From Ignavibacteriales bacterium UBA1304 (GTDB lineage: Bacteria; Bacteroidota; Ignavibacteria; Ignavibacteriales; Ignavibacteriaceae): a DNA stretch of 64,000 nt. The notes below the pieces were generated by a model. It saw nothing but the letters and a program-made list of their open reading frames with translations. It did not search any database and had not been told where the DNA came from. The stretch is from contig DBTY01000012.1 in the NCBI GenBank assembly GCA_002307295.1, forward strand, positions 1-64,000, written 5' to 3'. Shown here in pieces: positions 43,911 through 53,621 of this stretch. The position numbers and the translations under genes are program-made. The stretch's first letter is position 1. Each line of letters starts with the position of its first letter.

Positions 43911-45451
43911 TATTCCCATTCAATAGTAGAAGGAGGTTTAGAACTTATATCGTAAACTACGCGGTTTATTCCGCGTACTTTGTTTATAATTTTGTTAGAA
44001 ACGCCCGCTAAAAAGTCGTGATCGAATCTGAACCAGTCGGCAGTCATGCCGTCAAGGGAATTTACGGCTCGCAGAGCTAATACGTTTTCATAAGTTCTTG
44101 CGTCGCCCATAACTCCTACAGTCTGGATAGGAAGTAAAACGGCAAAAGCCTGCCAAATATTGTCATATATTCCGGCTTTTTTGATTTCAGAAATAAAAAT
44201 ATCGTCAGCTTCGCGTAAAACATCTAAGCGTTCTTTAGTTATTTCGCCTAAAACCCTTACGGCGAGCCCCGGTCCGGGGAACGGATGACGCGCTATAAGC
44301 TCTTCATCTATTCCGAGTTCGCGTCCGACTCTTCTTACTTCGTCTTTAAATAATTCTCTAAAAGGTTCAATTAATTTCAGGTTCATTACGTCAGGCAATC
44401 CGCCGACGTTATGGTGCGATTTTATTGTTACCGACGCTCCTTTTACCGAAACGGATTCTATTACGTCAGGATATAGCGTTCCCTGAATAAGAAACTCTAC
44501 GTCGCTGAATTTTTTTGCTTCTTTTTCAAAAACGTCAATAAAGGTTTTGCCTATAATTTTTCGTTTCTTTTCAGGATCGGAAACTCCGCTAAGGTTTGTA
44601 AGGAACAATTCAGAAGCGTCTATATGTATTATATTTAATTTAAGCTTTTCATCAAATACAGAAGCGATAGTTTTGCTTTCATCTTTCCGCATAAGACCAT
44701 TATCTATATGCATGCAAATAAGATGATGACCAATTGCTTTTTGAATCAGGACGGCCGCAACAGTAGAATCTACGCCGCCGCTTAAAGCGCAGATAGCTTT
44801 TTTATCTCCAACAAGGGCTTTAATTCTGGCAATGCTTTCTTCAACAAAATTATGAGAATTCCAATTGCCTGTGCATTTGCAAACCGAAAAGAGGAAATTG
44901 CTGATTATCTTGGTCCCTTCTTCCGTATGAACAACTTCTGGATGGAACTGAACGCCGTAAATGTTTTTTACTTCGTCCGAAATTGCGCAGAAAGGAGAGT
45001 TTGCCGATTTAGCTAATATGTCAAACGCAGGGGGTAATTTTGCAACATAATCTCCGTGACTCATCCAGGCGGTAGAACTTTTTTTAACCCCTTCAAATAA
45101 AACGGAGTCGCCTGTAATTTCTAATTCGGATTTCCCATATTCTTTGTTTTTAGCGGAAACAACTTCGCCGCCAAGATTTAAGCAAATTAATTGAAGTCCA
45201 TAGCAGATGCCTAAAATAGGGATGCCAAGGTTAAAAATCTCCGGGTCGACTTTAGGCGAGTCTTCGTCATAAACGCTCATCGGTCCGCCAGAAAGGATAA
45301 TCCCTTTGGGAGCAATTGCTTTTATTTTATTTATATCTATTTTATGAGAGTAAATTTCTGAGTAGACTGAAAACTCCCGGACTCTCCTTGTTATCAGCTG
45401 CGTATATTGCGATCCGAAATCGATTATAAGTATAGTTTCTTTATTTGTCAT
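43911..45451 (-). CDS. guaA: GMP synthase (glutamine-hydrolysing)
   Basis: The protein is 513 residues and converts XMP to GMP using glutamine and ATP. The class I amidotransferase has the GICYGLQ nucleophile Cys and FHPEVVHTEEG with His-Glu. The ATP pyrophosphatase domain has SGGVDST, and the dimerisation domain ends in GINRVVYDISSKPPSTIEWE, the usual GuaA end. It begins a four-gene operon. The promoter probably overlaps the terminator of the gcvH operon. Confidence 0.97.
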
Positions 45452-45502
45452 TATTGTCTTTGTTTGTTTTACTTTCTGTCAGAACCATATTAATTAATGC
45501 CG

Positions 45503-45533
45503 CAAATATGTTATATAATTAAAAACAGGACAA
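45503..45533 (-). promoter_or_regulatory. Probable guaA promoter inside the upstream terminator
   Basis: On the minus strand, TTG (45531-45533) is part of the 3' arm of the gcvH terminator; after 20 bases follows CATATTTG (45503-45510), one mismatch from TAnnTTTG. It leaves a leader of about 45 bases before the guaA ATG. Confidence 0.5.
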
Positions 45534-45560
45534 AATCCTTATAGAAAGAATTTGTCCTGT
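45525..45560 (-). terminator. Terminator of the efp-acc-gcvH operon
   Basis: ACAGGACAAA and TTTTGTCCTGT pair on the minus strand with a loop of ~14 bases, followed by TTTTTAATT. It is 172 bases past gcvH. Confidence 0.75.
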
Positions 45561-45731
45561 CGATAAACATTTTTTTCGGCAGTAGAAGTATCTATATAAA
45601 ATGAATACTGAACAGACCAATAAAACTGATTAATAAAAATAATTAAACGTCAGCCGGAACCAATAAAGCGTTTCAGGAATAATAACTGTAGAGTATATAA
45701 TCCGGCAGAAATCTGAAAAATGGGACTAAAA

Positions 45732-46112
45732 TTATTTTCCAATAAGCGAATTATAAGCGTCAAGGTCTAAAAGCTCATTGAGCTGAGACGGGTCAGCTAT
45801 TTCAATTTTTATCATCCAGCCTTCGCCTAAAGGTTCAGCGTTAACTAATTCCGGGTGATCAGTAAGCTCTTTGTTTAGCTCAATAACCTTGCCGGAGCAG
45901 GGAGCGTACAAATCGCTTACGGTTTTAACGGCTTCAATTGTGCCAAAAGTTTCGCCTAAAGAAATTTCGCTTAATTTAGGATCAATATCAATGTAAACAA
46001 TGTCGCCAAGTTCGCCCTGGGCATAGTCTGTAACGCCAATTATACCGATATTCCCGTCTATGAAAATCCATTCATGGTCTTTAGTATACTTTAGTTGTTC
46101 TGGTTTAAACAT
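45732..46112 (-). CDS. gcvH: Glycine cleavage system H protein
   Basis: The protein is 126 residues. The lipoyl-lysine is K63 in GTIEAVKTVSDLYAP. The protein carries the aminomethyl group between the P and T proteins of glycine cleavage; neither is in the window. In some bacteria H-like proteins also serve lipoate relay. It lies 14 bases after accC and has a GAGG ribosome site, so it is part of the efp-accB-accC-gcvH operon, which places lipoyl and biotinyl carriers together. Confidence 0.96.
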   Translation of the reverse strand: MFKPEQLKYTKDHEWIFIDGNIGIIGVTDYAQGELGDIVYIDIDPKLSEISLGETFGTIEAVKTVSDLYAPCSGKVIELNKELTDHPELVNAEPLGEGWMIKIEIADPSQLNELLDLDAYNSLIGK

Positions 46113-46126
46113 AAATACCTCAAAAT

Positions 46127-47470
46127 TTATTGTTTAGTTAAAAAATTATCGATGAAACCAGTATCAAAGTTGCCGCTGATAAATCTTTCATCATCCAGCA
46201 CTTTAAGATGAAAAGGAATAGTCGTTTTAACTCCTTCGATAGTAAACTCTTCTAAAGCGCGCCGGCCTCTTGCAATTGCGTGGTTTCGGGTTTTGCCCCA
46301 AACAATAAGTTTTGCAAGAAGAGAATCATAAAAAGGAGGCACCTGATACGACTGATAAATATGCGAATCTATTCTGACTCCAAACCCGCCCGGAAAATGA
46401 AGCGATTCAATTCTTCCTGGAGAGGGTCTAAAGTTATGTTCTGGATCTTCGGCGTTAATTCTAAATTCCATACTATGACCGACAGGTTTACGGGGTAAAG
46501 TTTCAACCTTTTCTCCCGCGGCCACTAAAATTTGTTGTCTGACTAAATCGACGTCGTATACCATTTCAGAAACAGGATGCTCGACCTGAATTCTTGTATT
46601 CATTTCCATGAAATAAAAATTCTTGTGCGCGTCAACCAGAAACTCAAAAGTTCCGGCTCCTTCATAATTTACAGATTTAGCGCCAAGCACAGCGGCTTCT
46701 CCCATTATTTTTCTAAGACTTTCATCAATAACAGGGGAGGGAGATTCTTCAATCAGTTTTTGATGCCTGCGCTGAACAGAACAGTCTCTTTCGCCATAGT
46801 GATAAACGTTGCCGAAAGAATCGCCCATAATTTGCATTTCTATGTGTCTTGGGTTTTCAAGATACTTTTCAATATAAACGTCCGAGTTAGAAAAAGACGC
46901 TTCAGCTTCGCCGCGAGCGGTTTGAAAAGCGTTTTCAAATTCTGATTCTTCCCAGGCAATTCTCATCCCTTTGCCGCCGCCGCCTGCGGAGGCTTTAATA
47001 ATAACAGGATACCCGATGCTGCGGGCAAAATCTTTAGCTTCGTTAACGTCGTTAATTACGCCTTCGCTGCCGGGAATAACGGGCACGCCGTTATTTTTCA
47101 TGGTTTCTTTCGCAAAAGCTTTGTTGCCCATTGCGTTTATCATTTGTGGAGAAGGACCAATAAATTTGATCTTTGATTCTTCGCAAATTTCAGAAAAATT
47201 AGCGCTTTCCGATAAAAAACCATAACCAGGATGTATAGCGTCTGCTCCGGTTATTAACGCCGCTGAAATTATATTAGGAATTTTTAGGTAACTATCTTTG
47301 CTTTGAGCCGGGCCAATGCACACGGCTTCATCGGCAAATGTTACATGAAGCGAATCTCTATCTGCCAAAGAATAAACTGCTACGGTTTTAATGCCAAGTT
47401 CTTTGCAGCTTCTTATTATTCTAAGCGCAATTTCGCCTCTATTTGCAATTAATATTTTATTAAACAACAT
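46127..47470 (-). CDS. accC: Acetyl-CoA carboxylase, biotin carboxylase subunit
   Basis: The protein is 447 residues and carboxylates the biotin on AccB using ATP and bicarbonate, the first step of fatty-acid synthesis. It has the N-terminal ANRGEIALRIIRSC, the ATP-grasp glycine loop KASAGGGGKGMR, and the EMNTRIQVEHPVSE active-site motif. It starts 11 bases after accB. The length is that of AccC rather than the longer pyruvate or propionyl carboxylases. Confidence 0.96.
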   Translation of the reverse strand: MLFNKILIANRGEIALRIIRSCKELGIKTVAVYSLADRDSLHVTFADEAVCIGPAQSKDSYLKIPNIISAALITGADAIHPGYGFLSESANFSEICEESKIKFIGPSPQMINAMGNKAFAKETMKNNGVPVIPGSEGVINDVNEAKDFARSIGYPVIIKASAGGGGKGMRIAWEESEFENAFQTARGEAEASFSNSDVYIEKYLENPRHIEMQIMGDSFGNVYHYGERDCSVQRRHQKLIEESPSPVIDESLRKIMGEAAVLGAKSVNYEGAGTFEFLVDAHKNFYFMEMNTRIQVEHPVSEMVYDVDLVRQQILVAAGEKVETLPRKPVGHSMEFRINAEDPEHNFRPSPGRIESLHFPGGFGVRIDSHIYQSYQVPPFYDSLLAKLIVWGKTRNHAIARGRRALEEFTIEGVKTTIPFHLKVLDDERFISGNFDTGFIDNFLTKQ

Positions 47471-47481
47471 TACCTCTTTAA

Positions 47482-47955
47482 TTAATCAACCTGAATTAGA
47501 AATAGCGGCTGATTATATTCAACAGGGGCTCCATTTTCAACTAAAATTTTGACTATCTTGCCATTTACGTCAGATTCAATTTCGTTCATCAGCTTCATCG
47601 CTTCAATTATACAAAGCGCGCTTCCAACCGAAACATTATCTCCTACTTGAACAAAGTACTCTGAATCTGGCGAAGAAGCTCTGTAAAATGTGCCGACAAT
47701 AGGAGATAGAACTTGATGAAGGCTTTCTGACGCGGCTAAGTCAGGCTGACCTTCGTCGTTTGACGCAGCCTTGGGGCTGATAGTGTTTTTAACTTCGTAT
47801 TCTGCCGGCTGAAAGACAACTTCGCGACCCGAAGTTTGCGTAACGCCGCTTTTTTTAGAAATTCGGATTTTACTGTTATTCTCTTCAATTTCCAAATCGG
47901 TAACGCCGCTTGCGTCAACTAATTGAACAAGTTTTTTTATGAAACTAAAATCCAT
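47482..47955 (-). CDS. accB: Acetyl-CoA carboxylase, biotin carboxyl carrier protein
   Basis: The protein is 157 residues. The N-terminal helix FIKKLVQLVDASGVTDLEIEE is followed by an Ala/Ser/Glu linker and the biotinyl domain, with K121 in EAMKLMNE as the biotin site. The ribosome site is GGAGAA. It lies 14 bases after efp and 11 before accC, so it is co-transcribed. Confidence 0.96.
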   Translation of the reverse strand: MDFSFIKKLVQLVDASGVTDLEIEENNSKIRISKKSGVTQTSGREVVFQPAEYEVKNTISPKAASNDEGQPDLAASESLHQVLSPIVGTFYRASSPDSEYFVQVGDNVSVGSALCIIEAMKLMNEIESDVNGKIVKILVENGAPVEYNQPLFLIQVD

Positions 47956-47969
47956 TTATTCTCCTGTAA

Positions 47970-48533
47970 TTATAACTTTACCCTTTCAACGTATCCGCCG
48001 ATTCTGGTATCTACTTTTAAGACATCGTCGACGTTTACAAATAAAGGCACATTAATAGATACGCCAGTTTCCAATTTGGCAGGTTTAACTGCGCCGGTGG
48101 CTGTATCGCCTTTAAAGCCAGGTTCCGTTTCAATAACTTTTAAATTAACAAAAATAGGAATTTCTACTGAAAGTATATTGTCGCCTTCAGATAGAATTTC
48201 AACTTCCATGCTTTCTTTTAGATAGCCAACGCCGTTTCCGAATAAGTTCTCGTCAACATATATCTGATCATAAGTTTCGTTATCCATACAGACAAGAGTT
48301 TTTCCGTCTCTGTATAAATACTGAAATTTCTTTCTTTCAACCTTTATAATTGTAATGCCTTCGCCGGCTCTGAAAGTGTTATCTATAACTTTTCCTGTTT
48401 TAAGATTTTTCAGCATCGAACGGACAAACGCGCCGCCTTTACCCGGTTTTACATGCTGAAATTCAACAACCGTATATAATTCGTTTCTGAACCTTATTAT
48501 TAAACCATTTCTGAAATCTGATGTATCTGCCAT
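47970..48533 (-). CDS. efp: Elongation factor P
   Basis: The protein is 187 residues with three OB-like domains. It relieves stalling at polyproline stretches. The tip lysine is K32 in HVKPGKGGAF, so a lysine-type modification is possible. The C-terminal signature KVDTRIGGYVERV is present. It is the first gene of the operon with accB-accC-gcvH, a common linkage in this phylum. Proline-rich proteins in this window such as the Lys/Pro-repeat protein would need it. Confidence 0.97.
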   Translation of the reverse strand: MADTSDFRNGLIIRFRNELYTVVEFQHVKPGKGGAFVRSMLKNLKTGKVIDNTFRAGEGITIIKVERKKFQYLYRDGKTLVCMDNETYDQIYVDENLFGNGVGYLKESMEVEILSEGDNILSVEIPIFVNLKVIETEPGFKGDTATGAVKPAKLETGVSINVPLFVNVDDVLKVDTRIGGYVERVKL

Positions 48534-48565
48534 GTACTTTCTCTAATTGATTATAAAATAAACGG

Positions 48566-48596
48566 AAAAAATAGTCATTTAATACATGTAAGTCAA
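48566..48596 (-). promoter_or_regulatory. Probable promoter of the efp operon
   Basis: On the minus strand TTG (48594-48596), 20 bases, then TATTTTTT (48566-48573), one mismatch from TAnnTTTG. It is 33 bases before the efp ATG. Confidence 0.5.
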
Positions 48597-48753
48597 GATA
48601 ACGAAATAACTTAAAGATATGACTGTAAGAAACGATAATAAAGACGTGAATTGATCCGACCGTGTATAATAAATTAATAGCTTGTATTGATGATAATCAG
48701 ATTTATGTATAAATTAAAAATAGATTTTATTAAAATTGAGCTTGTTGTACTCT

Positions 48754-51213
48754 ATGAGTCATCGTGAAATGAAATATTTCAGTTTTCTTTTAATACTTTT
48801 CTGTGTTTTATTTGAAAATCCAATATGCTCTCAAGATAAATTTACAGATAGAGTTGATAGCCTGGAAATTGCTTTGAGAACTGCTAAAAAGCAGGACAGG
48901 GCAAAGCTATATCTTGATCTAACTATTGCTTACCGCGATATATCCCCGCCAAAAGGAATTGTCTATGGAGATTCTGGTATTAAAATTGCTCGCGCGATAG
49001 GAGATAAACAAAGCGAAGCGGAGTTATTAATTGCAATAGGGCAAAATTATTCAATTCTAAATCAATATGCTTTTGCTATTCAAAAGCTTATTTCCGCTTT
49101 TGAGATTGCGCACGAAATTAAAGACGTTAAAACTGAAGCTTCGGCTCAAAATGCTTTGGGGCTGTTTTTTTATTATCAGGGGCAGTATGACCGAGCTTTG
49201 GATTTTTTGTTAAAAGCTGGTTCTATGCGAGAGATACTGCCGGATGTTCAGGCTTATGCAAATACTTTAAATAATATCGGGTTAACCTTTTTACATCAAA
49301 AAAAGTATAAAGACGCTTTGCCATATTTTAATAAATCTCTGGCTATTAAGCAAAAAGGAAATGATGTTCATAGCATAACAAAAACAATGCTTAATATTGC
49401 AATGTGTTATAGAGATAACGGACAAGAGGATAAGGCGCTTGAGCAGCTCTCTAAAACTATTGAATTAAGTAGAAAAACAGGGAATTTGAGTTCCGCCGCT
49501 ATGTGCCTTAATGCAATTGGAATGATGTATTCTTCTAAGCATAACTTTGATAAAGCTTTTGAAAATCTGAATATGTCCCTCGAAATTTATAAGGGAATGG
49601 ATAGTCAGTTTGGAGTAGCCGACGTTTATTTTTTTATGAGCAAAGTCTATAAGGAAAAAAAAGAATATGATCAGTCAATTAAATATAATTTCTTAGCTCT
49701 TAATCTTTTGCGTTCAATTAATTCAAAGTTCCATTTGATCGAAATTTACGACAACCTAAGCTGGTTATATAAACAAAAAGGGGACTATACAAAAGCTATG
49801 TCGTACAAAGACTCGCTTATGACGGCGAAAGATTCGGCTCTTATCGCAGAAAAAGAACAGCTCTTTTATGAAACAAATAACATAAGCCAGATTGAACAGA
49901 AAGACCGCGAACTGGCAATTGGCAAGAAAGAAATTGAACAACAGCAAGCTATAATATTTTTTATTATTTTATTTTTGATTGCGCTTACGTTTCTTTCCGT
50001 TTCTGTTACTGTTATGTACAATAAAAAGAAAAAAATTTCCGAAGAACTTCATATTGCAAAAACGTTATTGGAGACCGCATTTCTTCAAACTCCAGTCCCG
50101 ATGATTTTAGTTACAGTTCCTGATTATATATTAAGGTATAGCAACTCTGCGGCAAAAGAAATTTTTGGCTATGAAATTGATCTGCCTGATCCTGTAGGAA
50201 TGAAACTAAATGAAATAAAGTATAGTTGGGAAACTTTTGATAAAAACTGGGATGTGATTTCTGAACAAAACTATCCTCTTACGCGCGGTCTTAAAGGCGA
50301 AATGATTAATGAGCTGGAAATAATTATCAGGAATCAAAAAGGAAGAGTTTCTAATTGCCTTATTAGCGTAGTTCCAATTAAAAATCAAGACGATAAAATA
50401 GTCGCAGTTTTTGAAGTCTTTGCTGATATCACTCAGGTTAAAAAAGTTGAAAAACAATTAAAAATTTATACTGAAGAGCTAAAAGAACTTAACGCTACCA
50501 AAGATAAATTCTTTTCAATTGTCGCTCATGATTTAAAGAGCCCTTTTCATGGCTTCTTAGGGCTCTCGGAAATTTTAGCTAATGAAATTGATAGCCTTCC
50601 GCCAGAAAGAATAAAAAAGCTTGGCAAAGATCTAAATACGGCTTTGAAAAACCAATATAAGTTTTTGGACGATTTGCTCCAATGGTCAAGAATCCAATCC
50701 GGAAGAATGGAATTTAATCCGGAATCTAATAATCTGAAGAACGAAGTTGAATATGCTTTTAATATCCTTAATAATAGTTCAGCCGCTAAGTTTATTACGC
50801 TTAAAAACCTTGTAACTACTGAACAATTATTATTTGCCGATAAAGAGATGCTTCGACTGGTTTTAAGAAATTTAATTTCTAACGCTATCAAGTTCTCCTA
50901 CCCAGGTTCTTCAGTTTCAGTTTTTGCAGAAGAAAAAGGAGACTATACTTTTGTCACTGTTGAAGATTCCGGGACCGGAGTGAACGAAAAAGATATTGAT
51001 AAGCTTTTTCGACTTGACGTTCATTTTACTACTAAAGGAACGGATAATGAATTAGGGACTGGGCTGGGACTGATTTTATGTAAAGAGCTGGTCGAAAAAC
51101 ATGGCGGGCTTATATATGTAGAAAGCGAATCTGGTTCTGGAAGCAAATTTGTATTTTCAATAAAAAATGCACTTTCTTCAAAGTTGGCTTCTGAACACGA
51201 TTATGTCGGATAG
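48754..51213 (+). CDS. TPR-PAS sensor histidine kinase
   Basis: The protein is about 819 residues; the start may instead be 48769 or a TTG at 48736. After a signal-like N-terminus (FSFLLILFCVLF) come TPR repeats over residues ~50-360, probably periplasmic. A membrane span follows at ~400-425 (IIFFIILFLIALTFLSVSV), then a PAS domain and HisKA with the phospho-His near residue 592 in SIVAHDLKSP. The ATPase domain holds the N box LRNLISNAIKF, G1 DSGTGV and G2 GTGLGL. No response regulator is adjacent, so its partner lies elsewhere. The ligand is unknown. Confidence 0.9.
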   Translation: MSHREMKYFSFLLILFCVLFENPICSQDKFTDRVDSLEIALRTAKKQDRAKLYLDLTIAYRDISPPKGIVYGDSGIKIARAIGDKQSEAELLIAIGQNYSILNQYAFAIQKLISAFEIAHEIKDVKTEASAQNALGLFFYYQGQYDRALDFLLKAGSMREILPDVQAYANTLNNIGLTFLHQKKYKDALPYFNKSLAIKQKGNDVHSITKTMLNIAMCYRDNGQEDKALEQLSKTIELSRKTGNLSSAAMCLNAIGMMYSSKHNFDKAFENLNMSLEIYKGMDSQFGVADVYFFMSKVYKEKKEYDQSIKYNFLALNLLRSINSKFHLIEIYDNLSWLYKQKGDYTKAMSYKDSLMTAKDSALIAEKEQLFYETNNISQIEQKDRELAIGKKEIEQQQAIIFFIILFLIALTFLSVSVTVMYNKKKKISEELHIAKTLLETAFLQTPVPMILVTVPDYILRYSNSAAKEIFGYEIDLPDPVGMKLNEIKYSWETFDKNWDVISEQNYPLTRGLKGEMINELEIIIRNQKGRVSNCLISVVPIKNQDDKIVAVFEVFADITQVKKVEKQLKIYTEELKELNATKDKFFSIVAHDLKSPFHGFLGLSEILANEIDSLPPERIKKLGKDLNTALKNQYKFLDDLLQWSRIQSGRMEFNPESNNLKNEVEYAFNILNNSSAAKFITLKNLVTTEQLLFADKEMLRLVLRNLISNAIKFSYPGSSVSVFAEEKGDYTFVTVEDSGTGVNEKDIDKLFRLDVHFTTKGTDNELGTGLGLILCKELVEKHGGLIYVESESGSGSKFVFSIKNALSSKLASEHDYVG

Positions 51214-51374
51214 AAATTCTTTATATTTTTATTATCGGTAAGTAAAAGCGTTTCTTCGTTAATATAAGAAACAATTCCAGTTTTGGGCAATTAGTTGCAT
51301 TTCTTCGTTTTTAATATTTCCTATCAGATTATTTCAGTATCTTAAGACTTATTTTTTTAATTGTTTGGTAAATT

Positions 51375-52919
51375 ATGAGCGCCGATAAAAAGTATAAAAT
51401 TGCGCTTTCTATTCTCGGACTGACGGCATTTGGACTTATTTTATTCCTGATAAATAAATCAGGAGCCGGCTTATCGACTGATTCTATCGGGTACATTTCT
51501 GCAGCGCGCAATATTGCTTCGGGGCATGGGTTTAAGTGTTTTGACGGAGTTTATTATGTTTTACAACCCCCGCTTTATCCGCTTTTATTAACGGTTCCAA
51601 AATTTTTATTTAATATTGATCCTTTAGTTTCAGCGGGTTTTCTTAATGCGGTTATTTTCGGATGTATTGTTTATCTTTCAGGTCTGCTGTTTCATAAACA
51701 CTTTGTTTCTTTTTCGCTGGCTTTGCTTGGCGTAATATTAACGTTGGTTTCGCATACGATGATTGCCGTTTCTATGATGGTATATTCTGAACCGCTTTTT
51801 ATTCTGCTTATTTTATTATTTCTCTATTATATAAACGACTATCTTGAAGAGGGGAAACTTAAGACGCTTATTATTTTATCTGTAGCCGCTTCTCTTGCAT
51901 GTATGACCCGGTATATCGGCGTAATATTAGCTTTTACCGGAGCAGTTGGAATACTCTTTTTGCGTAAAGATGAAATTAAAACAAAGATACAGCATTTATT
52001 TATATTTGGTTTTATTTCCGGCGCTCCTTTGTGTATTTGGGCTATAAGAAATCTGATATTGTCTAATAGCCTGTTAGGCTGGCGTTCTGGTTCGTCTTAT
52101 ACAGTTACAGAGAATGTAAATTTTGTTTATAATACAATTTTACCCTGGTACTGGCCTGTTAATCTTACCGGGTATCATTCAGTTTTTATGCTTATTATTC
52201 CAGCCGGTTTGGCTTTAGTTATTATTGGTTATATTAAAGCTCATGGAAGCGAACATCGTCCTGCGCTCAGACGTATGCTTCCATTCTTAATCTTTGTAGT
52301 TTGCTATGTCGCGTTTTTAGTTATCTCGTCGGCTACTACGGCATATGACCAGATAGGAGAACGGTTATTGGCTCCGGTAAGAATAGCTACTATATTTATT
52401 TTACTTTTTATTGGCGATAGCGTTATTCCAATAATTGAAAATCGTTTTCACTGGAAACAAAACAAAAGCTTATTTGTTTGCATAGTTGTTATCTGGATGC
52501 TTTATCCTTCCTGGCTGACTGCTTTTACTATTGGAAACTTAATGGAACCGGCGGAGTGGGAATACAATAGTAAAGTGTGGAAGAATAATGCGGCTATTCA
52601 GTATCTAAACCAAAATACTGCTTATAAAACAAAATATCCTTTGTACAGCAATACGCCGGAAGCAGTTTATGCTTATACTGGCGCCGAAACTAAATGGTGT
52701 CCGGCAAAAACAATGTATAACTCTCCTCAAATAGTCAGCTCTACGCATAGTTTAAAGGGAATCTGGCCGGTTGAAGATACTGTTTGTCTTGTCTGGTGCG
52801 ATAGGACAAAGAGAAAATATCTATTCTCGCTTGAGGAAATTAAACAAACTGCCAATATTATTCAGACAATACAACTTCCCGATGGAGCTTTATATATCCT
52901 GACAAAAAAGGAACAGTAA
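51375..52919 (+). CDS. PMT-type (GT39/GT83-like) membrane glycosyltransferase
   Basis: The protein is 514 residues with ~11 membrane segments. The first periplasmic loop has STDSIGYISAARNIASGHGF, holding the acidic residue that is catalytic in the GT-C fold, and the segment QPPLYPLLLTVP. This is typical of the PMT_2/ArnT-like family, which transfers sugars from lipid carriers to lipids or proteins. A C-terminal soluble part of ~130 residues follows. Acceptor and donor are not evident. It stands alone. Confidence 0.82.
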   Translation: MSADKKYKIALSILGLTAFGLILFLINKSGAGLSTDSIGYISAARNIASGHGFKCFDGVYYVLQPPLYPLLLTVPKFLFNIDPLVSAGFLNAVIFGCIVYLSGLLFHKHFVSFSLALLGVILTLVSHTMIAVSMMVYSEPLFILLILLFLYYINDYLEEGKLKTLIILSVAASLACMTRYIGVILAFTGAVGILFLRKDEIKTKIQHLFIFGFISGAPLCIWAIRNLILSNSLLGWRSGSSYTVTENVNFVYNTILPWYWPVNLTGYHSVFMLIIPAGLALVIIGYIKAHGSEHRPALRRMLPFLIFVVCYVAFLVISSATTAYDQIGERLLAPVRIATIFILLFIGDSVIPIIENRFHWKQNKSLFVCIVVIWMLYPSWLTAFTIGNLMEPAEWEYNSKVWKNNAAIQYLNQNTAYKTKYPLYSNTPEAVYAYTGAETKWCPAKTMYNSPQIVSSTHSLKGIWPVEDTVCLVWCDRTKRKYLFSLEEIKQTANIIQTIQLPDGALYILTKKEQ

Positions 52920-52993
52920 TTTGCAATTTCTTTGCCGGTTATGATGTTTTTATCTTTATACGAATAATTTATCAACTAAATTGGTTATTATAT

Positions 52994-53548
52994 ATGAAAA
53001 ATGTAGAATCATTAAAAGATCTTACAAAAGCTGAAAAAGAACAATTAGTAAAATTTCATCAGATAGTGGCTGATTCTATTAAAGAAGAAAAACTGATTGT
53101 CGAAAACTTAAAAAATCCCCCCAAAGAAGTCTTAACAAAAGGGCAGCAGGTTTCCGATAAAGTTGCGCAATTTGGCGGAAGCTGGATGTTCATTATTATT
53201 TTTGGAGTTGTTCTTGCCGTATGGATTGTTTTTAATGTTTTGGCGGCTACTGAAATGAGGTTTGACCCTTATCCGTTTATATTAATGAATCTTGTCCTTT
53301 CTACTATTGCAGCAATTCAGGCTCCCGTTATAATGATGAGTCAGAACAGAAAAGAAGAAATTGACAGAAAAAGAGCGGAGAATGATTATCTGATAAATAT
53401 GAAGGCTGAAATTGAAATCCGCAATCTTCACCAGAAGATTAATTTGTTGATGGAAGAACAAATAAAGAAACTCATAGATTCGCAGACGTTACAGTTAAAA
53501 CTGCTTAACGAGATACAAACCAAAGTGGATAAAACTGCAAATAAATAG
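52994..53548 (+). CDS. DUF1003 membrane protein
   Basis: The protein is 184 residues. A DUF1003 core runs from DKVAQFGGSWMFIIIFGVVLAVWIVFN (first span) through FDPYPFILMNLVLSTIAAIQAPVIMMSQNR (second span). A cytoplasmic helix with heptads follows (EIRNLHQKINLLMEEQIKKL). The family is widespread and uncharacterised. The sequence fits it closely, with both spans and the DPYPFILMNL motif intact. Confidence 0.92.
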   Translation: MKNVESLKDLTKAEKEQLVKFHQIVADSIKEEKLIVENLKNPPKEVLTKGQQVSDKVAQFGGSWMFIIIFGVVLAVWIVFNVLAATEMRFDPYPFILMNLVLSTIAAIQAPVIMMSQNRKEEIDRKRAENDYLINMKAEIEIRNLHQKINLLMEEQIKKLIDSQTLQLKLLNEIQTKVDKTANK

Positions 53549-53559
53549 AACCGCTATTT

Positions 53560-53600
53560 CAAAAGCCTAGCAGAAAATATTTTTCGTCAGGCTTTTTTAT
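53560..53600 (+). terminator. Terminator after the DUF1003 gene
   Basis: AAAAGCCT and AGGCTTTTTT pair around an AT-rich loop, with a run of T on the plus strand. Confidence 0.7.
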
Positions 53601-53621
53601 TCATTCAAAGGCTGAAATTTT

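Noticed and set aside
36000..48000. Several plus-strand frames of 60-150 codons within the minus-strand housekeeping genes
   Set aside because: They lie wholly inside conserved genes (phoH, radC, accC, accB, efp) and have no family motifs.
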